DNA of 64,000 nt, from NCBI RefSeq assembly GCF_014649755.1, contig NZ_BMTQ01000002.1, positions 76,761-140,760 of the forward strand. Direction: 5' to 3'. The notes beneath the pieces are model-generated. The model searched no databases, was not told where the DNA came from, and saw only the letters and a program-made list of their open reading frames with translations. Of this stretch, positions 17,833 through 27,025 are shown piece by piece; position 1 is the first letter of the stretch; the number at the start of each line of letters is the position of its first letter. Source of the DNA: Streptomyces litmocidini. Lineage in GTDB: Bacteria; Actinomycetota; Actinomycetes; Streptomycetales; Streptomycetaceae. Made by a program: the position numbers and the translations under genes.

Positions 17833-19446
17833 ATGGCCACGACCACGCCCGACACCGGTGCGCGGAACGGCGTCACCGGTACCGGCGGTGGCGGCGAGAC
17901 CGCCCCGATGACACACCGACAGATCATGGAGGCGCTGTCCGGGCTGCTGCTCGGCATGTTCGTCGCCATCCTGTCCTCGACGATCGTCTCCAACGCCCTC
18001 CCCCAGATCATCACCGACCTGGGCGGCGGCCAGTCCGCCTACACCTGGGTGGTGACCGCGGCCCTCCTGTCGATGACCGCGACCACCCCGCTCTGGGGCA
18101 AGCTCGCCGACCTCTTCTCCAAGAAGCTGCTCGTCCAGATAGCCCTGATCGTCTACGTCGCGGGCTCGGTCGTCGCCGGTCTCTCGCAGAGCACCGGCAT
18201 GCTCATCGCCTGCCGCGTCGTCCAGGGCATCGGCGTCGGCGGCCTGACCGCCCTCTCCCAGATCATCCTGGCCGCGATGATCGCCCCGCGCGAGCGCGGC
18301 CGCTACAGCGGCTACCTCGGCGCGACCTTCGCCGTCGCCACCGTCGGCGGCCCGCTGCTCGGCGGCGTCATCACCGACACCGACTGGCTCGGCTGGCGCT
18401 GGTGCTTCTACGTCGGCGTGCCCTTCGCGATCATCGCCCTGATCGTCCTGCAGAAGACCCTGAAGCTCCCCGTGGTGAAGCGCCAGGTCAAGGTCGACTG
18501 GGCCGGTGCCCTCTTCATCAGCGCCGCCGTCTCCCTGCTCCTCATCTGGGTGACCTTCGCGGGCGACAAGTACGACTGGATGTCCTGGCAGACGGCCGCC
18601 ATGGTCGGCGGCGCGATCCTCCTGGGCGCGGTCTTCCTGCTCGTCGAGTCGAAGGCGAGCGAGCCGATCATCCCGCTCCGCCTGTTCCGCAACCGGACGA
18701 TCACGCTCGCCTCGCTCGCCTCGCTCTTCGTGGGCGTCGCGATGTTCGCCGGCACGGTCTTCTTCAGCCAGTACTTCCAGCTGGCGCGGAACGAGTCGCC
18801 GACGATGTCCGGCGTCCTCACCATCCCGATGATCGGCGGCCTGTTCGTCTCCTCCACCGTCTCCGGTCTCGTCATCACCAAGACCGGCCGCTGGAAGGCC
18901 TGGCTGGTCAGCGGCGGTGCCCTGGCCGCCGGCGGTCTCGGGCTGCTCGGCACGATCCGCTACGACACGGCGTACTGGCACATCGCGCTCTTCATGGCGG
19001 TCCTCGGCCTCGGCCTCGGCATGATGATGCAGAACCTGGTGCTCTGCACCCAGAACCAGGTGGCCCCCGCCGACCTCGGCGCCGCCTCCTCCGTCGTCAC
19101 CTTCTTCCGCTCCCTCGGCGGTGCGATCGGCGTCTCGGCGCTCGGCGCGGTCATGGCCCACCGGGTCACGAACTACGTCAAGGAGGGCCTGGCCGAGCTC
19201 GGCCCGAAGGCCGCGGCCGCCCTGGGCAAGGGCGGCTCGGGCGGCGGCATCCCCGACATGGACAAGCTGCCGGCCCCCATCCGCACGGTCATGGAGGACG
19301 CGTACGGCCACGGTGTCGCCGACGTCTTCCTCTACTCGGCGCCGTTCGCGCTGCTCGCCTTCGTGGTGACGCTGTTCATCAAGGAGGTCGCGCTGAAGAG
19401 CAACAAGGCGGAGTCCTCCGACGAGGCAGCCGAAGCGAAGGCCTAG
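17833..19446 (+). CDS. MFS multidrug exporter, DHA2 (EmrB/QacA) family
   Basis: 537 residues with 14 predicted membrane helices. Motif C-like helix LGATFAVATVGGPLLGGVIT, motif A-like GKLADLFSKK, and the N-terminal motif D1 LSSTIVSNALPQI. AAAAGGAAGT ribosome-binding region precedes the ATG. The C-terminus ends in a charged KSNKAESSDEAAEAKA tail. A proton-driven drug efflux pump by family; controlled by the upstream MarR. Confidence 0.92.
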   Translation: MATTTPDTGARNGVTGTGGGGETAPMTHRQIMEALSGLLLGMFVAILSSTIVSNALPQIITDLGGGQSAYTWVVTAALLSMTATTPLWGKLADLFSKKLLVQIALIVYVAGSVVAGLSQSTGMLIACRVVQGIGVGGLTALSQIILAAMIAPRERGRYSGYLGATFAVATVGGPLLGGVITDTDWLGWRWCFYVGVPFAIIALIVLQKTLKLPVVKRQVKVDWAGALFISAAVSLLLIWVTFAGDKYDWMSWQTAAMVGGAILLGAVFLLVESKASEPIIPLRLFRNRTITLASLASLFVGVAMFAGTVFFSQYFQLARNESPTMSGVLTIPMIGGLFVSSTVSGLVITKTGRWKAWLVSGGALAAGGLGLLGTIRYDTAYWHIALFMAVLGLGLGMMMQNLVLCTQNQVAPADLGAASSVVTFFRSLGGAIGVSALGAVMAHRVTNYVKEGLAELGPKAAAALGKGGSGGGIPDMDKLPAPIRTVMEDAYGHGVADVFLYSAPFALLAFVVTLFIKEVALKSNKAESSDEAAEAKA

Positions 19447-19454
19447 GAAAGGCT

Positions 19455-19535
19455 CCCGGCCGCGCTTCGAGCGGAGGCGCGGCCGGGTCGGGTACGGAGC
19501 GGCGGGCAGGGGACGGCCCGCCGCTCCGTCTTTTC
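19455..19535 (+). terminator. Double-hairpin terminator between MFS and TetR
   Basis: Two stems: CCCGGCCGCGC / GCGCGGCCGGG (19455-19487), and a 14-bp perfect stem ACGGAGCGGCGGGC / GCCCGCCGCTCCGT (19494-19529) followed by CTTTT. Confidence 0.85.
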
Positions 19536-19564
19536 TTCCGCCGGACTTTTCTTCCGCCGGACCG

Positions 19565-20338
19565 TCAGGCGCCTTCGGCCTCGCGCGCGACCATGACCTC
19601 GATGCCGGCGATCAGGACGTCCAGGGCGTAGACGAAGTCGCGGTCCCAGATCTCGCTGAGGTTGCCGTGCGAGGTCCGCTCGTCGAGGATCTCGCCGAGG
19701 ACCTCGGCCCGGCCCGTGAACTCCGGGTCGTTCCGGAAGGCGTTCACCGAGTCCACGTAGAACTCGTCCTGCGACATGCCCGCCTCGGCGGCGCGCCGGC
19801 CGAACCGGGACTCGATCGTCCCGTAGCCGTACACGAACTGGAAGACCGCGGACGTCGCGCTCGGCCGGCGCTCCAGCGGGAGGCCGGTCTCCGCGACCGT
19901 CTCGTGGATCTTGTGTCCGACGGCGATCGCGTTGGGGCCGATGTTCAGGTACTGGCCGGCGCTCGGCGACATCCAGGGGTGGCGGACCAGCATCTTCCGG
20001 TACTCCCGGGCGAGGACGCGCATCCGGTCCCGCCAGTCCCGGGCGGCGTCGACCGCCGCGAGGTCGAACTCGCCGTAGACGCTGTCCATGGCGAACTCGA
20101 TGATGTCGTCCTTGGTGTCCACGTACCAGTAGAGGGACATGGCCGTGACGCCCAGCTCGGTCGCGAGCTTGCGCATCGACAGCTTGGCGAGGCCCTCCTC
20201 GTCGAGCATCCGGACCGCGGCGGCGACGATCCGGTCCCGGTCGAGCCCGGCCGGGCCCCCGCCGCTGCGGGTGGCCCGCTTCTCCAGCCACACGCTGGAA
20301 CGCGCCGGGTTCTTGGCCCGTTCGGCTGCCTTGACCAT
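19565..20338 (-). CDS. TetR-family regulator with tetracycline-repressor-type C-terminal domain
   Basis: 257 residues. Helix-turn-helix KLSMRKLATELGVTAMSLYWYVDTKDDI, the sequence style of TetR(C)-class drug-responsive repressors. The C-terminal domain is a long all-alpha TetR_C_1-like region. It lies 35 bp downstream of, and in the same orientation as, a DHA2 exporter, whose promoter carries large palindromes. Probably the exporter's repressor. Confidence 0.9.
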   Translation of the reverse strand: MVKAAERAKNPARSSVWLEKRATRSGGGPAGLDRDRIVAAAVRMLDEEGLAKLSMRKLATELGVTAMSLYWYVDTKDDIIEFAMDSVYGEFDLAAVDAARDWRDRMRVLAREYRKMLVRHPWMSPSAGQYLNIGPNAIAVGHKIHETVAETGLPLERRPSATSAVFQFVYGYGTIESRFGRRAAEAGMSQDEFYVDSVNAFRNDPEFTGRAEVLGEILDERTSHGNLSEIWDRDFVYALDVLIAGIEVMVAREAEGA

Positions 20339-20373
20339 CGCGTTCCTCCGTCTGTCAGCGGTCCGTCACCATG

Positions 20374-21879
20374 CTAGGCAGCGAGCGGCTCTTCGGGCGC
20401 CAGGGCCTTCTCCGCGCGCTCGGCCCGCTTGAGCAGGGCCGCCGCCAGGAGGCCGCCGGCGAAGACGGCGATCGCGCCGACGAGCTGGCTGGTCTGGAGG
20501 CCGGAGGCGAAGGCGTCGGAGATCTGCCGCCGCTCGGCCTCGTCGCCGGCGGCGGCCAGGGCGGCCGGGAGCGAGGACGCGGTCACGGCGACGAGCGCGG
20601 CGAAGCGGGCGTTGAGCACGGCGCCGAGGACGGCGACGCCCAGACCGTTGCCGAACTCCGCCAGGGTGCCGTTGATCCCGGCGCCCACGCCCGCCTTCTC
20701 CGGCGGGATCGCGCTCATCAGGGCGTTGGCCATGGCCGGCGAGGAGACGGCGATGCCGAAGCCCATCAGGACCAGGCCGAGCAGCATCCCGCCGTAGCTG
20801 CCGTCCGTGCCGCCGCCGAGCAGCGCGATGGAGGTGAGACCGGCGGCGACCAGCGTCATGCCGAGGACCACGGTGGGCGGGGTGCCGAGCTTCATGACGA
20901 TCTTCGGGCCGACGCCGGTCAGGTTGAGGCCGACGATCGTCAGGGCGAGGGGCGCCATCCGGAGGCCGGCTTCGAGCGGCTCGTAGCCGAGGACGAACTG
21001 CAGGTGCTGGGTGAGCAGGAAGAGCGAGCCCCCCATGCCGAAGACGACCAGGATCGAACCGCCGACGGCACCGATGAACTTCTGGTTCCGGAAGAAGTGC
21101 ATGTCGAGCATCGGGTGCGGGGTGTGCAGCTCCCACAGCGCGAACGCACCGAGCCCGAGGAGGCCGACGGCCGCCGGGACCAGGACCTGGGCGGAGGTCC
21201 AGCCGTGTCCGGGGCCGCTGATGATCGCGTACACGACGGCGGTCATGCCGATGGTGGAGAGCAGCGCGCCGAGCAGGTCGGGGCGCTCGCCCTGGGGGTT
21301 CTTGGACTCCGGGACGAGCTTGAGGACGGCGACGAGGGCGACGGCCGCGACCGGGAGGTTGATCAGGAAGATCATTCCCCACCAGAAGTGGTTCAGGATC
21401 ACGCCGCCGATCAGCGGGCCCCCGGCGAAGCCGAGCGAGGCGACCGTGGACCAGAGCGCGATGGCCTTGACCCGCTCCGAATCGTCGAAGATCTGCATCA
21501 CGACGGCGAGGGTGGTGGTCATCAGGAGCGCGCCGCCGACGCCCATGCCCGCGCGGGCGGCGATCAGCTGCGCGGTGGAGCCGGCGAGGCCGGCGGCGAG
21601 CGAGCCGAGGCCGAAGAGCGCGAGGCCGGCGGCGAGGAGCTTCTTGCGGCCGTAGCGGTCGGCGGCGTTGCCGGCGGTGAGCAACAGGCCGGACTGGACG
21701 AGCGAGTACGCGTTGATCATCCACTGGATGTCGCTGGTGGACGCGTGGAGTTCGGAGGTCAGGGAGGGGATGGCGACGCTGAGCACGGTGTTGTCGAGCA
21801 GCACCGTGAGCTGGGCGAGGCAGATGACGCCGAGGATCAGCCAGCGCTGGGGATGGCCGCCGCCGGTGGCTGCTGTCAT
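20374..21879 (-). CDS. MFS multidrug exporter, DHA2 family
   Basis: 501 residues, 14-helix type. Motif D1 LLDNTVLSVAIPSL, motif A GNAADRYGRKKLL, motif C-like ASLGFAGGPLIGGVIL. A different subfamily from the 17.8-kb pump (about half the identity by eye). First gene of the exporter-TetR operon. Its 76-bp upstream gap is almost entirely operator sequence. Confidence 0.92.
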   Translation of the reverse strand: MTAATGGGHPQRWLILGVICLAQLTVLLDNTVLSVAIPSLTSELHASTSDIQWMINAYSLVQSGLLLTAGNAADRYGRKKLLAAGLALFGLGSLAAGLAGSTAQLIAARAGMGVGGALLMTTTLAVVMQIFDDSERVKAIALWSTVASLGFAGGPLIGGVILNHFWWGMIFLINLPVAAVALVAVLKLVPESKNPQGERPDLLGALLSTIGMTAVVYAIISGPGHGWTSAQVLVPAAVGLLGLGAFALWELHTPHPMLDMHFFRNQKFIGAVGGSILVVFGMGGSLFLLTQHLQFVLGYEPLEAGLRMAPLALTIVGLNLTGVGPKIVMKLGTPPTVVLGMTLVAAGLTSIALLGGGTDGSYGGMLLGLVLMGFGIAVSSPAMANALMSAIPPEKAGVGAGINGTLAEFGNGLGVAVLGAVLNARFAALVAVTASSLPAALAAAGDEAERRQISDAFASGLQTSQLVGAIAVFAGGLLAAALLKRAERAEKALAPEEPLAA

Positions 21880-21892
21880 GGAAGAAACTCCT

Positions 21893-21951
21893 TGTACGGT
21901 GTACGAGGCCGGGACTCGTACACCGTACAGGAGCTTCTCTTACACCGTATA
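21893..21951. promoter_or_regulatory. TetR operator cluster of the MFS exporter
   Basis: TGTACGGTGTACGAG (21893-21907) and its exact complement CTCGTACACCGTACA (21915-21929) form a 37-bp inverted repeat with a 7-bp spacer. A third half-site TACACCGTATA lies at 21941-21951. All share the core TACGGTGTA. They fill the gap upstream of the exporter start, fitting tight drug-inducible repression. Confidence 0.82.
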
Positions 21952-21955
21952 GGAG

Positions 21956-24085
21956 TTATTTCCTCCGAGTGAGGTCGTAGAGGGTGGCGCCGTCGACGGT
22001 GACCTTCTCGAAGGTGCTCTCCACCCACGAGGTGATCGCGCTGCCGCCGCCCATGCCTCCGCCGGAGGCGATGAAGTAGTGGATCCTCCCCTCGGCGACG
22101 TACTGCTCGAACCGGGCGAGCGTCGGAGAGGGGTCGCTGCCGTTGAAGCCGCCGATCGCCATGACCGGCTTCTCCGTGGCGAGCTGGTAGCCGGCGGCGT
22201 TCTGCGCGCCGACCGCCGCCGCGACCCAGGTGTACGCGTCGGCGTCCGCGAGGAGGGCGGCCTTCGCCTCCGCACCGACACGGGCGCCGTCGAGGAGGCC
22301 TCCCATGCCGCCGCCGGGCCTCTCGCCCCGGGCCGCCCCCCAGGGCATCCCCTGGGGCATCCCCTGGGGCGGGGCGCCGGCGGGCGTCCCGCCCCCCTGG
22401 CCCCGACCGCCCGGCAACTGACCACCCGGCACCTGACCGCCCCGGCCACCAGGCGTCCGGCCGAACGGTGGCATCATCCCGCCACCCTCGAAGGATCGGC
22501 CGCCGCCCGGGCCCCGGCCGCCCGCCGCGCCGCCCGCCGGGCCCGCCGTCACGATCGAGCCCTGGTGCCCCGAGCCCACCGTCGCCAGGGTGTACGCGAA
22601 CGGCCCCGCCAGCCCCGCCGCCAGACCGAGCCCCGCGAGACCGAACCCGAGGCGCCGGTCGACCCGGCCCGCGAACAGCAGCCCGAGCGCCGCGACGGCG
22701 CCCGCCACCAGGACCGTCCCCCGCAGCCACGGCAGCCAGTCCGGCGTACGGCCGAGCAGCGTCCACGCCCACCAGGCCGTCATGGCCACCGTCACCGCGA
22801 GGGCCGCCGAGGCGGGCCACCGGGTCCGCTCCTCCCACAGCACGGCCGCGCCCGTGCCGACCAGCGCCGCGAGGTACGGGGCCAGGGCCACCGTGTAGTA
22901 CTCGTGGAAGATGCCGGCCATGAAGCTGAAGACGGCGAGCGTCATCAGGAGCGAACCGCCCCACACCAGGAACGCCGAGCGCGCCGTGTCCGTACGGGGC
23001 GCCCGCCAGGTGACGACGAGCCCGGCGACCAGCAGGATCAGCGCGGCCGGCAGCAGCCAGGAGATCTGACCGCCGACCGACTCGTTGAACATCCGGCCGA
23101 TCCCGGTCTCGCCCCAGCCGCCACCGCCGCCACCGGGACGGCCGAACGGCTCCATGCCGGCCGGCAGGTTCTCGGCCGCCCCGCCGGGGCCGCCCCGGCC
23201 CCCGCCGCCGACGCTGCCGACCTCGTCGCCGTTGAGCCGGCCGAGGCCGTTGTAGCCGAAGGTCAGCTCCAGGAAGCTGTTGTTCTGGGAGCCTCCGACG
23301 TACGGACGGGAGGACGCCGGCCACAGTTCGACCAGGGCCACCCACCAGCCCGCCGAGACGAGCACCGCGAGCCCGCCCAGGGCGAGCCGGCCGAGCCGCC
23401 TCCCGAACCCGCCCGGCGCGCAGGCCAGGTACACGAGCGCGAGCGGCGGAAGGATCAGGAAGGCCTGGAGGGTCTTCGCGAGGAACGCGACGCCGAAGGC
23501 CACGCCCGCCCCCACGAGCCACCTCGCGGCGCCCCGGTCCCGCTCCAGGGCGCGCAGCACGCAGTACGCCGCGACCGTCATGAGCAGCGCGAGCAGTGCG
23601 TCCGGGTTGTTGAAGCGGAACATCAGCGCGGCGACCGGCGTCAGCGCGAGGACCGCGCCCGCGATCAGGGCCGCCCCGGCGGAGAACCGGCGCCGGACGG
23701 CCGCGTGGAGCACGGCGACCGTGCCCACCCCCATGAGCGCCTCGGGCACGAGGATCTGCCAGGAGCCGAGGCCGAAGAGGCGGACGGAGAGGGCCATCGG
23801 CCAGAGCGCGGCCGGCGGCTTGTCGACGGTGATGGCGTTGGCCGCGTCGAGGGAGCCGAAGAAGAAGGCCTTCCAGCTCTGGGAGCCCGCCTGGACGGCG
23901 GCGGAGTAGAAGGAGTTGGCGTAGCCGGAGGCGCTGAGGTTCCACAGGTGGAGCAGCGCCGTGGCGACGAGCAGGCCGAGGAGGGCGGGCCGGGCCCAGG
24001 GGCGGTCCTCGGCGCGTCCGCGCCACAGCCGGGCGAGCCGGCCGGTGCGGGGCGCCGCGGGGACGGCGGCGGGCAGGGTGGTCAT
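21956..24085 (-). CDS. GT39/ArnT-like membrane glycosyltransferase
   Basis: 709 residues, polytopic. First extracytoplasmic loop holds AITVDKPPAALWPMALSVRL (the D-K-P-P acidic motif of PMT/ArnT-type lipid-sugar-dependent transferases) and FRFNNPDALLALL. About 11-13 membrane helices; two Gly/Pro-rich loops (about residues 275-310 and 535-615); soluble C-terminal domain ATEKPVMAIGGFNGSDPSPT...IHYFIASGGG. Transfers sugars from polyprenyl-phosphate donors to an extracytoplasmic acceptor by family. ATGA overlap with the upstream GT2-GtrA gene, which probably makes or flips the donor. Confidence 0.88.
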   Translation of the reverse strand: MTTLPAAVPAAPRTGRLARLWRGRAEDRPWARPALLGLLVATALLHLWNLSASGYANSFYSAAVQAGSQSWKAFFFGSLDAANAITVDKPPAALWPMALSVRLFGLGSWQILVPEALMGVGTVAVLHAAVRRRFSAGAALIAGAVLALTPVAALMFRFNNPDALLALLMTVAAYCVLRALERDRGAARWLVGAGVAFGVAFLAKTLQAFLILPPLALVYLACAPGGFGRRLGRLALGGLAVLVSAGWWVALVELWPASSRPYVGGSQNNSFLELTFGYNGLGRLNGDEVGSVGGGGRGGPGGAAENLPAGMEPFGRPGGGGGGWGETGIGRMFNESVGGQISWLLPAALILLVAGLVVTWRAPRTDTARSAFLVWGGSLLMTLAVFSFMAGIFHEYYTVALAPYLAALVGTGAAVLWEERTRWPASAALAVTVAMTAWWAWTLLGRTPDWLPWLRGTVLVAGAVAALGLLFAGRVDRRLGFGLAGLGLAAGLAGPFAYTLATVGSGHQGSIVTAGPAGGAAGGRGPGGGRSFEGGGMMPPFGRTPGGRGGQVPGGQLPGGRGQGGGTPAGAPPQGMPQGMPWGAARGERPGGGMGGLLDGARVGAEAKAALLADADAYTWVAAAVGAQNAAGYQLATEKPVMAIGGFNGSDPSPTLARFEQYVAEGRIHYFIASGGGMGGGSAITSWVESTFEKVTVDGATLYDLTRRK

Positions 24086-25341
24086 CGGTCGTTCCTTGGG
24101 GTCGGCCGCTCGGGAAAGACCCAGAGGCGGAAGAGGAGGAAGCGCAGGACGGTCGCGGCCAGGTTGGCGACGATCAGGACGGCGAGCTCCGTGGAGTGCG
24201 CCGGATCGCCGGTCGCCGCGCCGAGGGCGGCGAGCGAACCGCTCGTCAGGGCGAGGCCGATGGCGAAGACCACGAGCCCCTGCGCCTGGTGGCGGACGGC
24301 CCGGTCCCGTCCCCGTACGCCGAAGGTGAGGCGCCGGTTGGCGGCCGTGTTGGCGACGGCGGAGACGAGGAGCGCGGCGGCGTTGGCGGACTGTGGGCCG
24401 ACGCCGAGGCGGAAGGCCGAGTACAGCGCGAGGTAGCAGAGCGTGGACAGGACCCCGACCACGCAGAAGCCGACGAGCTGCCGGGCGAGGCCGCCCGGCA
24501 CGCCGTTCAGCTCCCGGTCCCGGGGGTCGTCGCCGAACGGCCGGGCGAGCCGGTCGAGGGGCAGCGAGCCGGTCGCGAGGGCCCGCCCCACCCGCCACAC
24601 GCCCTTCAGGTCGTCGGTCGCCGTCCGCACGATGCGGACGGTCGAGTCGGGGTCGTCGACCCAGTCCACCGGCACCTCGTGGATGCGCAGCCCGGCCCGC
24701 TCGGCGAGGACCAGCATCTCCGTGTCGAAGAACCAGCCGGTGTCCTCCACCATCGGCAGGAGCCGCTCGGCGACCTCCCGCCGTATCGCCTTGAAGCCGC
24801 ACTGCGCGTCGGAGAACCGGGCGGCGAGCGAGGAGCGCAGGATCAGGTTGTAGGCCCGCGAGATGAACTCCCGCTTCGGCCCGCGCACCACCCGCGAGGA
24901 GCGGGTGAGCCGGGAGCCGATCGCGAGGTCCGAGTGGCCGGAGATGAGCGGCGCGACCAGCGGGAGCAGCGCGTTGAGGTCGGTGGACAGGTCCACGTCC
25001 ATGTAGGCGAGGACGGGCGCGTCCGAGGCCGACCACACGGTCCGCAGCGCCCGGCCGCGGCCCTTCTGTTCGAGCCGTACGGAGCGCACCTCGGGCAGTT
25101 CGGCCGCGAGGGCGGCGGAGACGGCGGGCGTCGTGTCGGTGGAGGCGTTGTCGGCGACGGTGATGCGGAAGCCGTACGGGAAGGTCTTCAGGAGGTGCTC
25201 GTGGAGCCGGCGGACGCACGGCTCCAGGTCCTTCTCCTCGTTGTGGACGGGGATCACCACGTCCAGGACGGGCCGTCCGGCGACGTCCACCGGCAGGTGC
25301 TCCCGGGCGGGGAGGGCTTCCCCGATGGTTTGGGTTCGCAT
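24082..25341 (-). CDS. Bifunctional GT2 polyprenyl-phosphate glycosyltransferase / GtrA fusion
   Basis: 419 residues. N-terminal GT2 domain (about 30-270): VVIPVHNEEKDLEPCVRRL, metal-binding DVDLSTDLNALLPL, QCGFKAIRR. C-terminal GtrA domain (about 285-405) with four membrane helices. Such fusions make polyprenyl-phosphate-sugar and move it across the membrane. ATG 25341 is chosen for GGGAGGGTCCC upstream; the GTG at 25371 would overlap the kinase stop. Second-last gene of the operon, feeding the GT39 enzyme. Confidence 0.9.
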   Translation of the reverse strand: MRTQTIGEALPAREHLPVDVAGRPVLDVVIPVHNEEKDLEPCVRRLHEHLLKTFPYGFRITVADNASTDTTPAVSAALAAELPEVRSVRLEQKGRGRALRTVWSASDAPVLAYMDVDLSTDLNALLPLVAPLISGHSDLAIGSRLTRSSRVVRGPKREFISRAYNLILRSSLAARFSDAQCGFKAIRREVAERLLPMVEDTGWFFDTEMLVLAERAGLRIHEVPVDWVDDPDSTVRIVRTATDDLKGVWRVGRALATGSLPLDRLARPFGDDPRDRELNGVPGGLARQLVGFCVVGVLSTLCYLALYSAFRLGVGPQSANAAALLVSAVANTAANRRLTFGVRGRDRAVRHQAQGLVVFAIGLALTSGSLAALGAATGDPAHSTELAVLIVANLAATVLRFLLFRLWVFPERPTPRNDR

Positions 25342-25367
25342 GACAGGGACCCTCCCGGGCCCCGCTG

Positions 25368-27020
25368 TCACGGCCGTGTGATGAGCCTGTGGCGCGCCTG
25401 TGAGTCCGGCGCCCGCGCGGTCGGCACTTCTGGATCCGGCACCTCTGGGTCCGGCACCTGTGCGGTCGGCGCCTGTGAGTCCGGCGCCTGTGCGGTCGGC
25501 ACCTCCCCGTCCGGCGCCTCTGGGTCCTGCCCGGCGTTCTGTGCGGCGGGCAGCCGGACGGTGAAGACGGTCCGGCCGGGGGCGCTGTCGACGCCCGCCT
25601 CTCCCCCGTGCGCGAGCACGACCGCGCGGACGATGGCGAGGCCGAGGCCGGTGGATCCGGCGTGCCGGGAGCGGGAGGCGTCACCGCGCGCGAAGCGCTC
25701 GAAGACGGTGGGGAGCAGTCCGGGCGCGATGCCGGGGCCGTCGTCCTCGATCTCGACGAGGACGGCCCCGGCCTCCGCAAGGACGCGGGCGGTGACCTCG
25801 GTGCCGGGCGGGGTGTGGGTGCGGGCGTTGGCGAGGAGGTTGACCAGGACCTGCTGGAGCCGGGCGCCGTCGGCCCGTACGACCGCGCTGTCCGTGGGCA
25901 GTTCGAGGCGCCAGTGGTGCTCGGGTCCGGCGGCGCGGGCGTCGCTCACCGCGTCCACGAGGAGCGGGACGAGGTCGGTGGTCCCGTACGAGAGGGGGCG
26001 CCCGGCGTCGAGCCGGGCGAGCAGCAGGAGGTCCTCGACCAGACCGGTCATCCGGATCGCCTCGGACTCGATCCGGCCGAGGGCGTGCCGGGTGTCGGGG
26101 CCGCACTCCTCGCGGCCGCGCCGGGTGAGCTCCGCGTAGCCCCGGATCGAGGCGAGCGGGGTGCGCAGCTCGTGGCTGGCGTCCGCGACGAACTGCCGTA
26201 CCCGGGTCTCGCTCTGCTGGCGGGCGTCGAGGGCCGAGTGGACGTGGTCGAGCATCCGGTTGAGGGCCGCCCCGACCTGCCCCACCTCGGTGCGCGGGTC
26301 GGCCTCCGCCTCCGGGACCCGCTGATGGAGCGCCACCTCTCCGCTGTGCAGGGGGAGCCGGGCGACCTGACGGGCGGTGGCGGCGACCCGGCGCAGCGGA
26401 CGGAGGGCGACCCGGACGAGCACGGTCCCGGCGAGCGAGGCCGCGACGAGCCCGGCTCCGGTGACGCTCAGCTCGACGAGGACGAGGGTGGAGAGGGCGT
26501 CCTCGACCTCGGCGAGGGGGATGCCGGTGAGGAACGCGCCGTGGGCCCCGACGGCGTACCCGACCCGGTACGCGCCGAGTCCGCCGGGCAGTTCGACGGT
26601 GTGCCGCCGGTCGTCACGGGGGACGGCGGCGAGCACGGCCCGCTGGCCCGCGTCGAGTTCCTCGATCCGGAACTTCGGGCCGTACACGCCGCTGTCGTCG
26701 GACTCCGCCTGGTACCCGGCGGAGGAGACGCCGTCGTCCGTGAGGACGGCACCGAGCGTGCCGGCCGGCACTCCCGGACCGACGACGAAGGCGAGCGGCT
26801 CACGGTTCCGCACCGGATCGGGCGCGACCATCACGCCCGGCGGCCCGGAGGCCCGGTTCGAGAGGGCCCGCACCTGCTCGTCGGCCTGTGCGTACAGGTA
26901 CGAGCGGAACGCGATGGTCGTCACCGCCCCGATCACCGCCGCGACGACCGCGATCAGCGCGACCGCCGAGACGACGAGCCGTGTCCGCAGCGACCACGGG
27001 CGTCCTCGCCGTAGGCGCAC
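25368..27020 (-). CDS. Two-component sensor histidine kinase (HAMP, HisKA, HATPase)
   Basis: 550 residues. Two membrane helices (about 13-37 and 180-205) flank a ~140-residue extracytoplasmic sensor. Then HAMP, H-box FVADASHELRTPLASIRGYAEL, N-box LVNLLANARTHTPPG, G1 EIEDDGPGIAPG and G2 GSTGLGLAIVRAVV. The ~45-residue C-terminus is a repeat-rich tail (APDSQAPTAQVPDPEVPDPE), unusual for this family. Starts 5 bp after the response-regulator stop. Confidence 0.93.
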   Translation of the reverse strand: MRLRRGRPWSLRTRLVVSAVALIAVVAAVIGAVTTIAFRSYLYAQADEQVRALSNRASGPPGVMVAPDPVRNREPLAFVVGPGVPAGTLGAVLTDDGVSSAGYQAESDDSGVYGPKFRIEELDAGQRAVLAAVPRDDRRHTVELPGGLGAYRVGYAVGAHGAFLTGIPLAEVEDALSTLVLVELSVTGAGLVAASLAGTVLVRVALRPLRRVAATARQVARLPLHSGEVALHQRVPEAEADPRTEVGQVGAALNRMLDHVHSALDARQQSETRVRQFVADASHELRTPLASIRGYAELTRRGREECGPDTRHALGRIESEAIRMTGLVEDLLLLARLDAGRPLSYGTTDLVPLLVDAVSDARAAGPEHHWRLELPTDSAVVRADGARLQQVLVNLLANARTHTPPGTEVTARVLAEAGAVLVEIEDDGPGIAPGLLPTVFERFARGDASRSRHAGSTGLGLAIVRAVVLAHGGEAGVDSAPGRTVFTVRLPAAQNAGQDPEAPDGEVPTAQAPDSQAPTAQVPDPEVPDPEVPTARAPDSQARHRLITRP

Positions 27021-27025
27021 GGGGG

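Noticed and set aside
17335..19311. 658-codon minus-strand frame across the MFS exporter
   Set aside because: Antisense shadow; Asp/Glu/Gly/His-rich, no family, and the + strand has an intact 14-helix exporter.
21956..25780. Single 1274-codon minus-strand frame joining the GT39 gene to upstream sequence
   Set aside because: The frame is merely open through the GT2-GtrA gene; the true GT39 protein starts at 24085.
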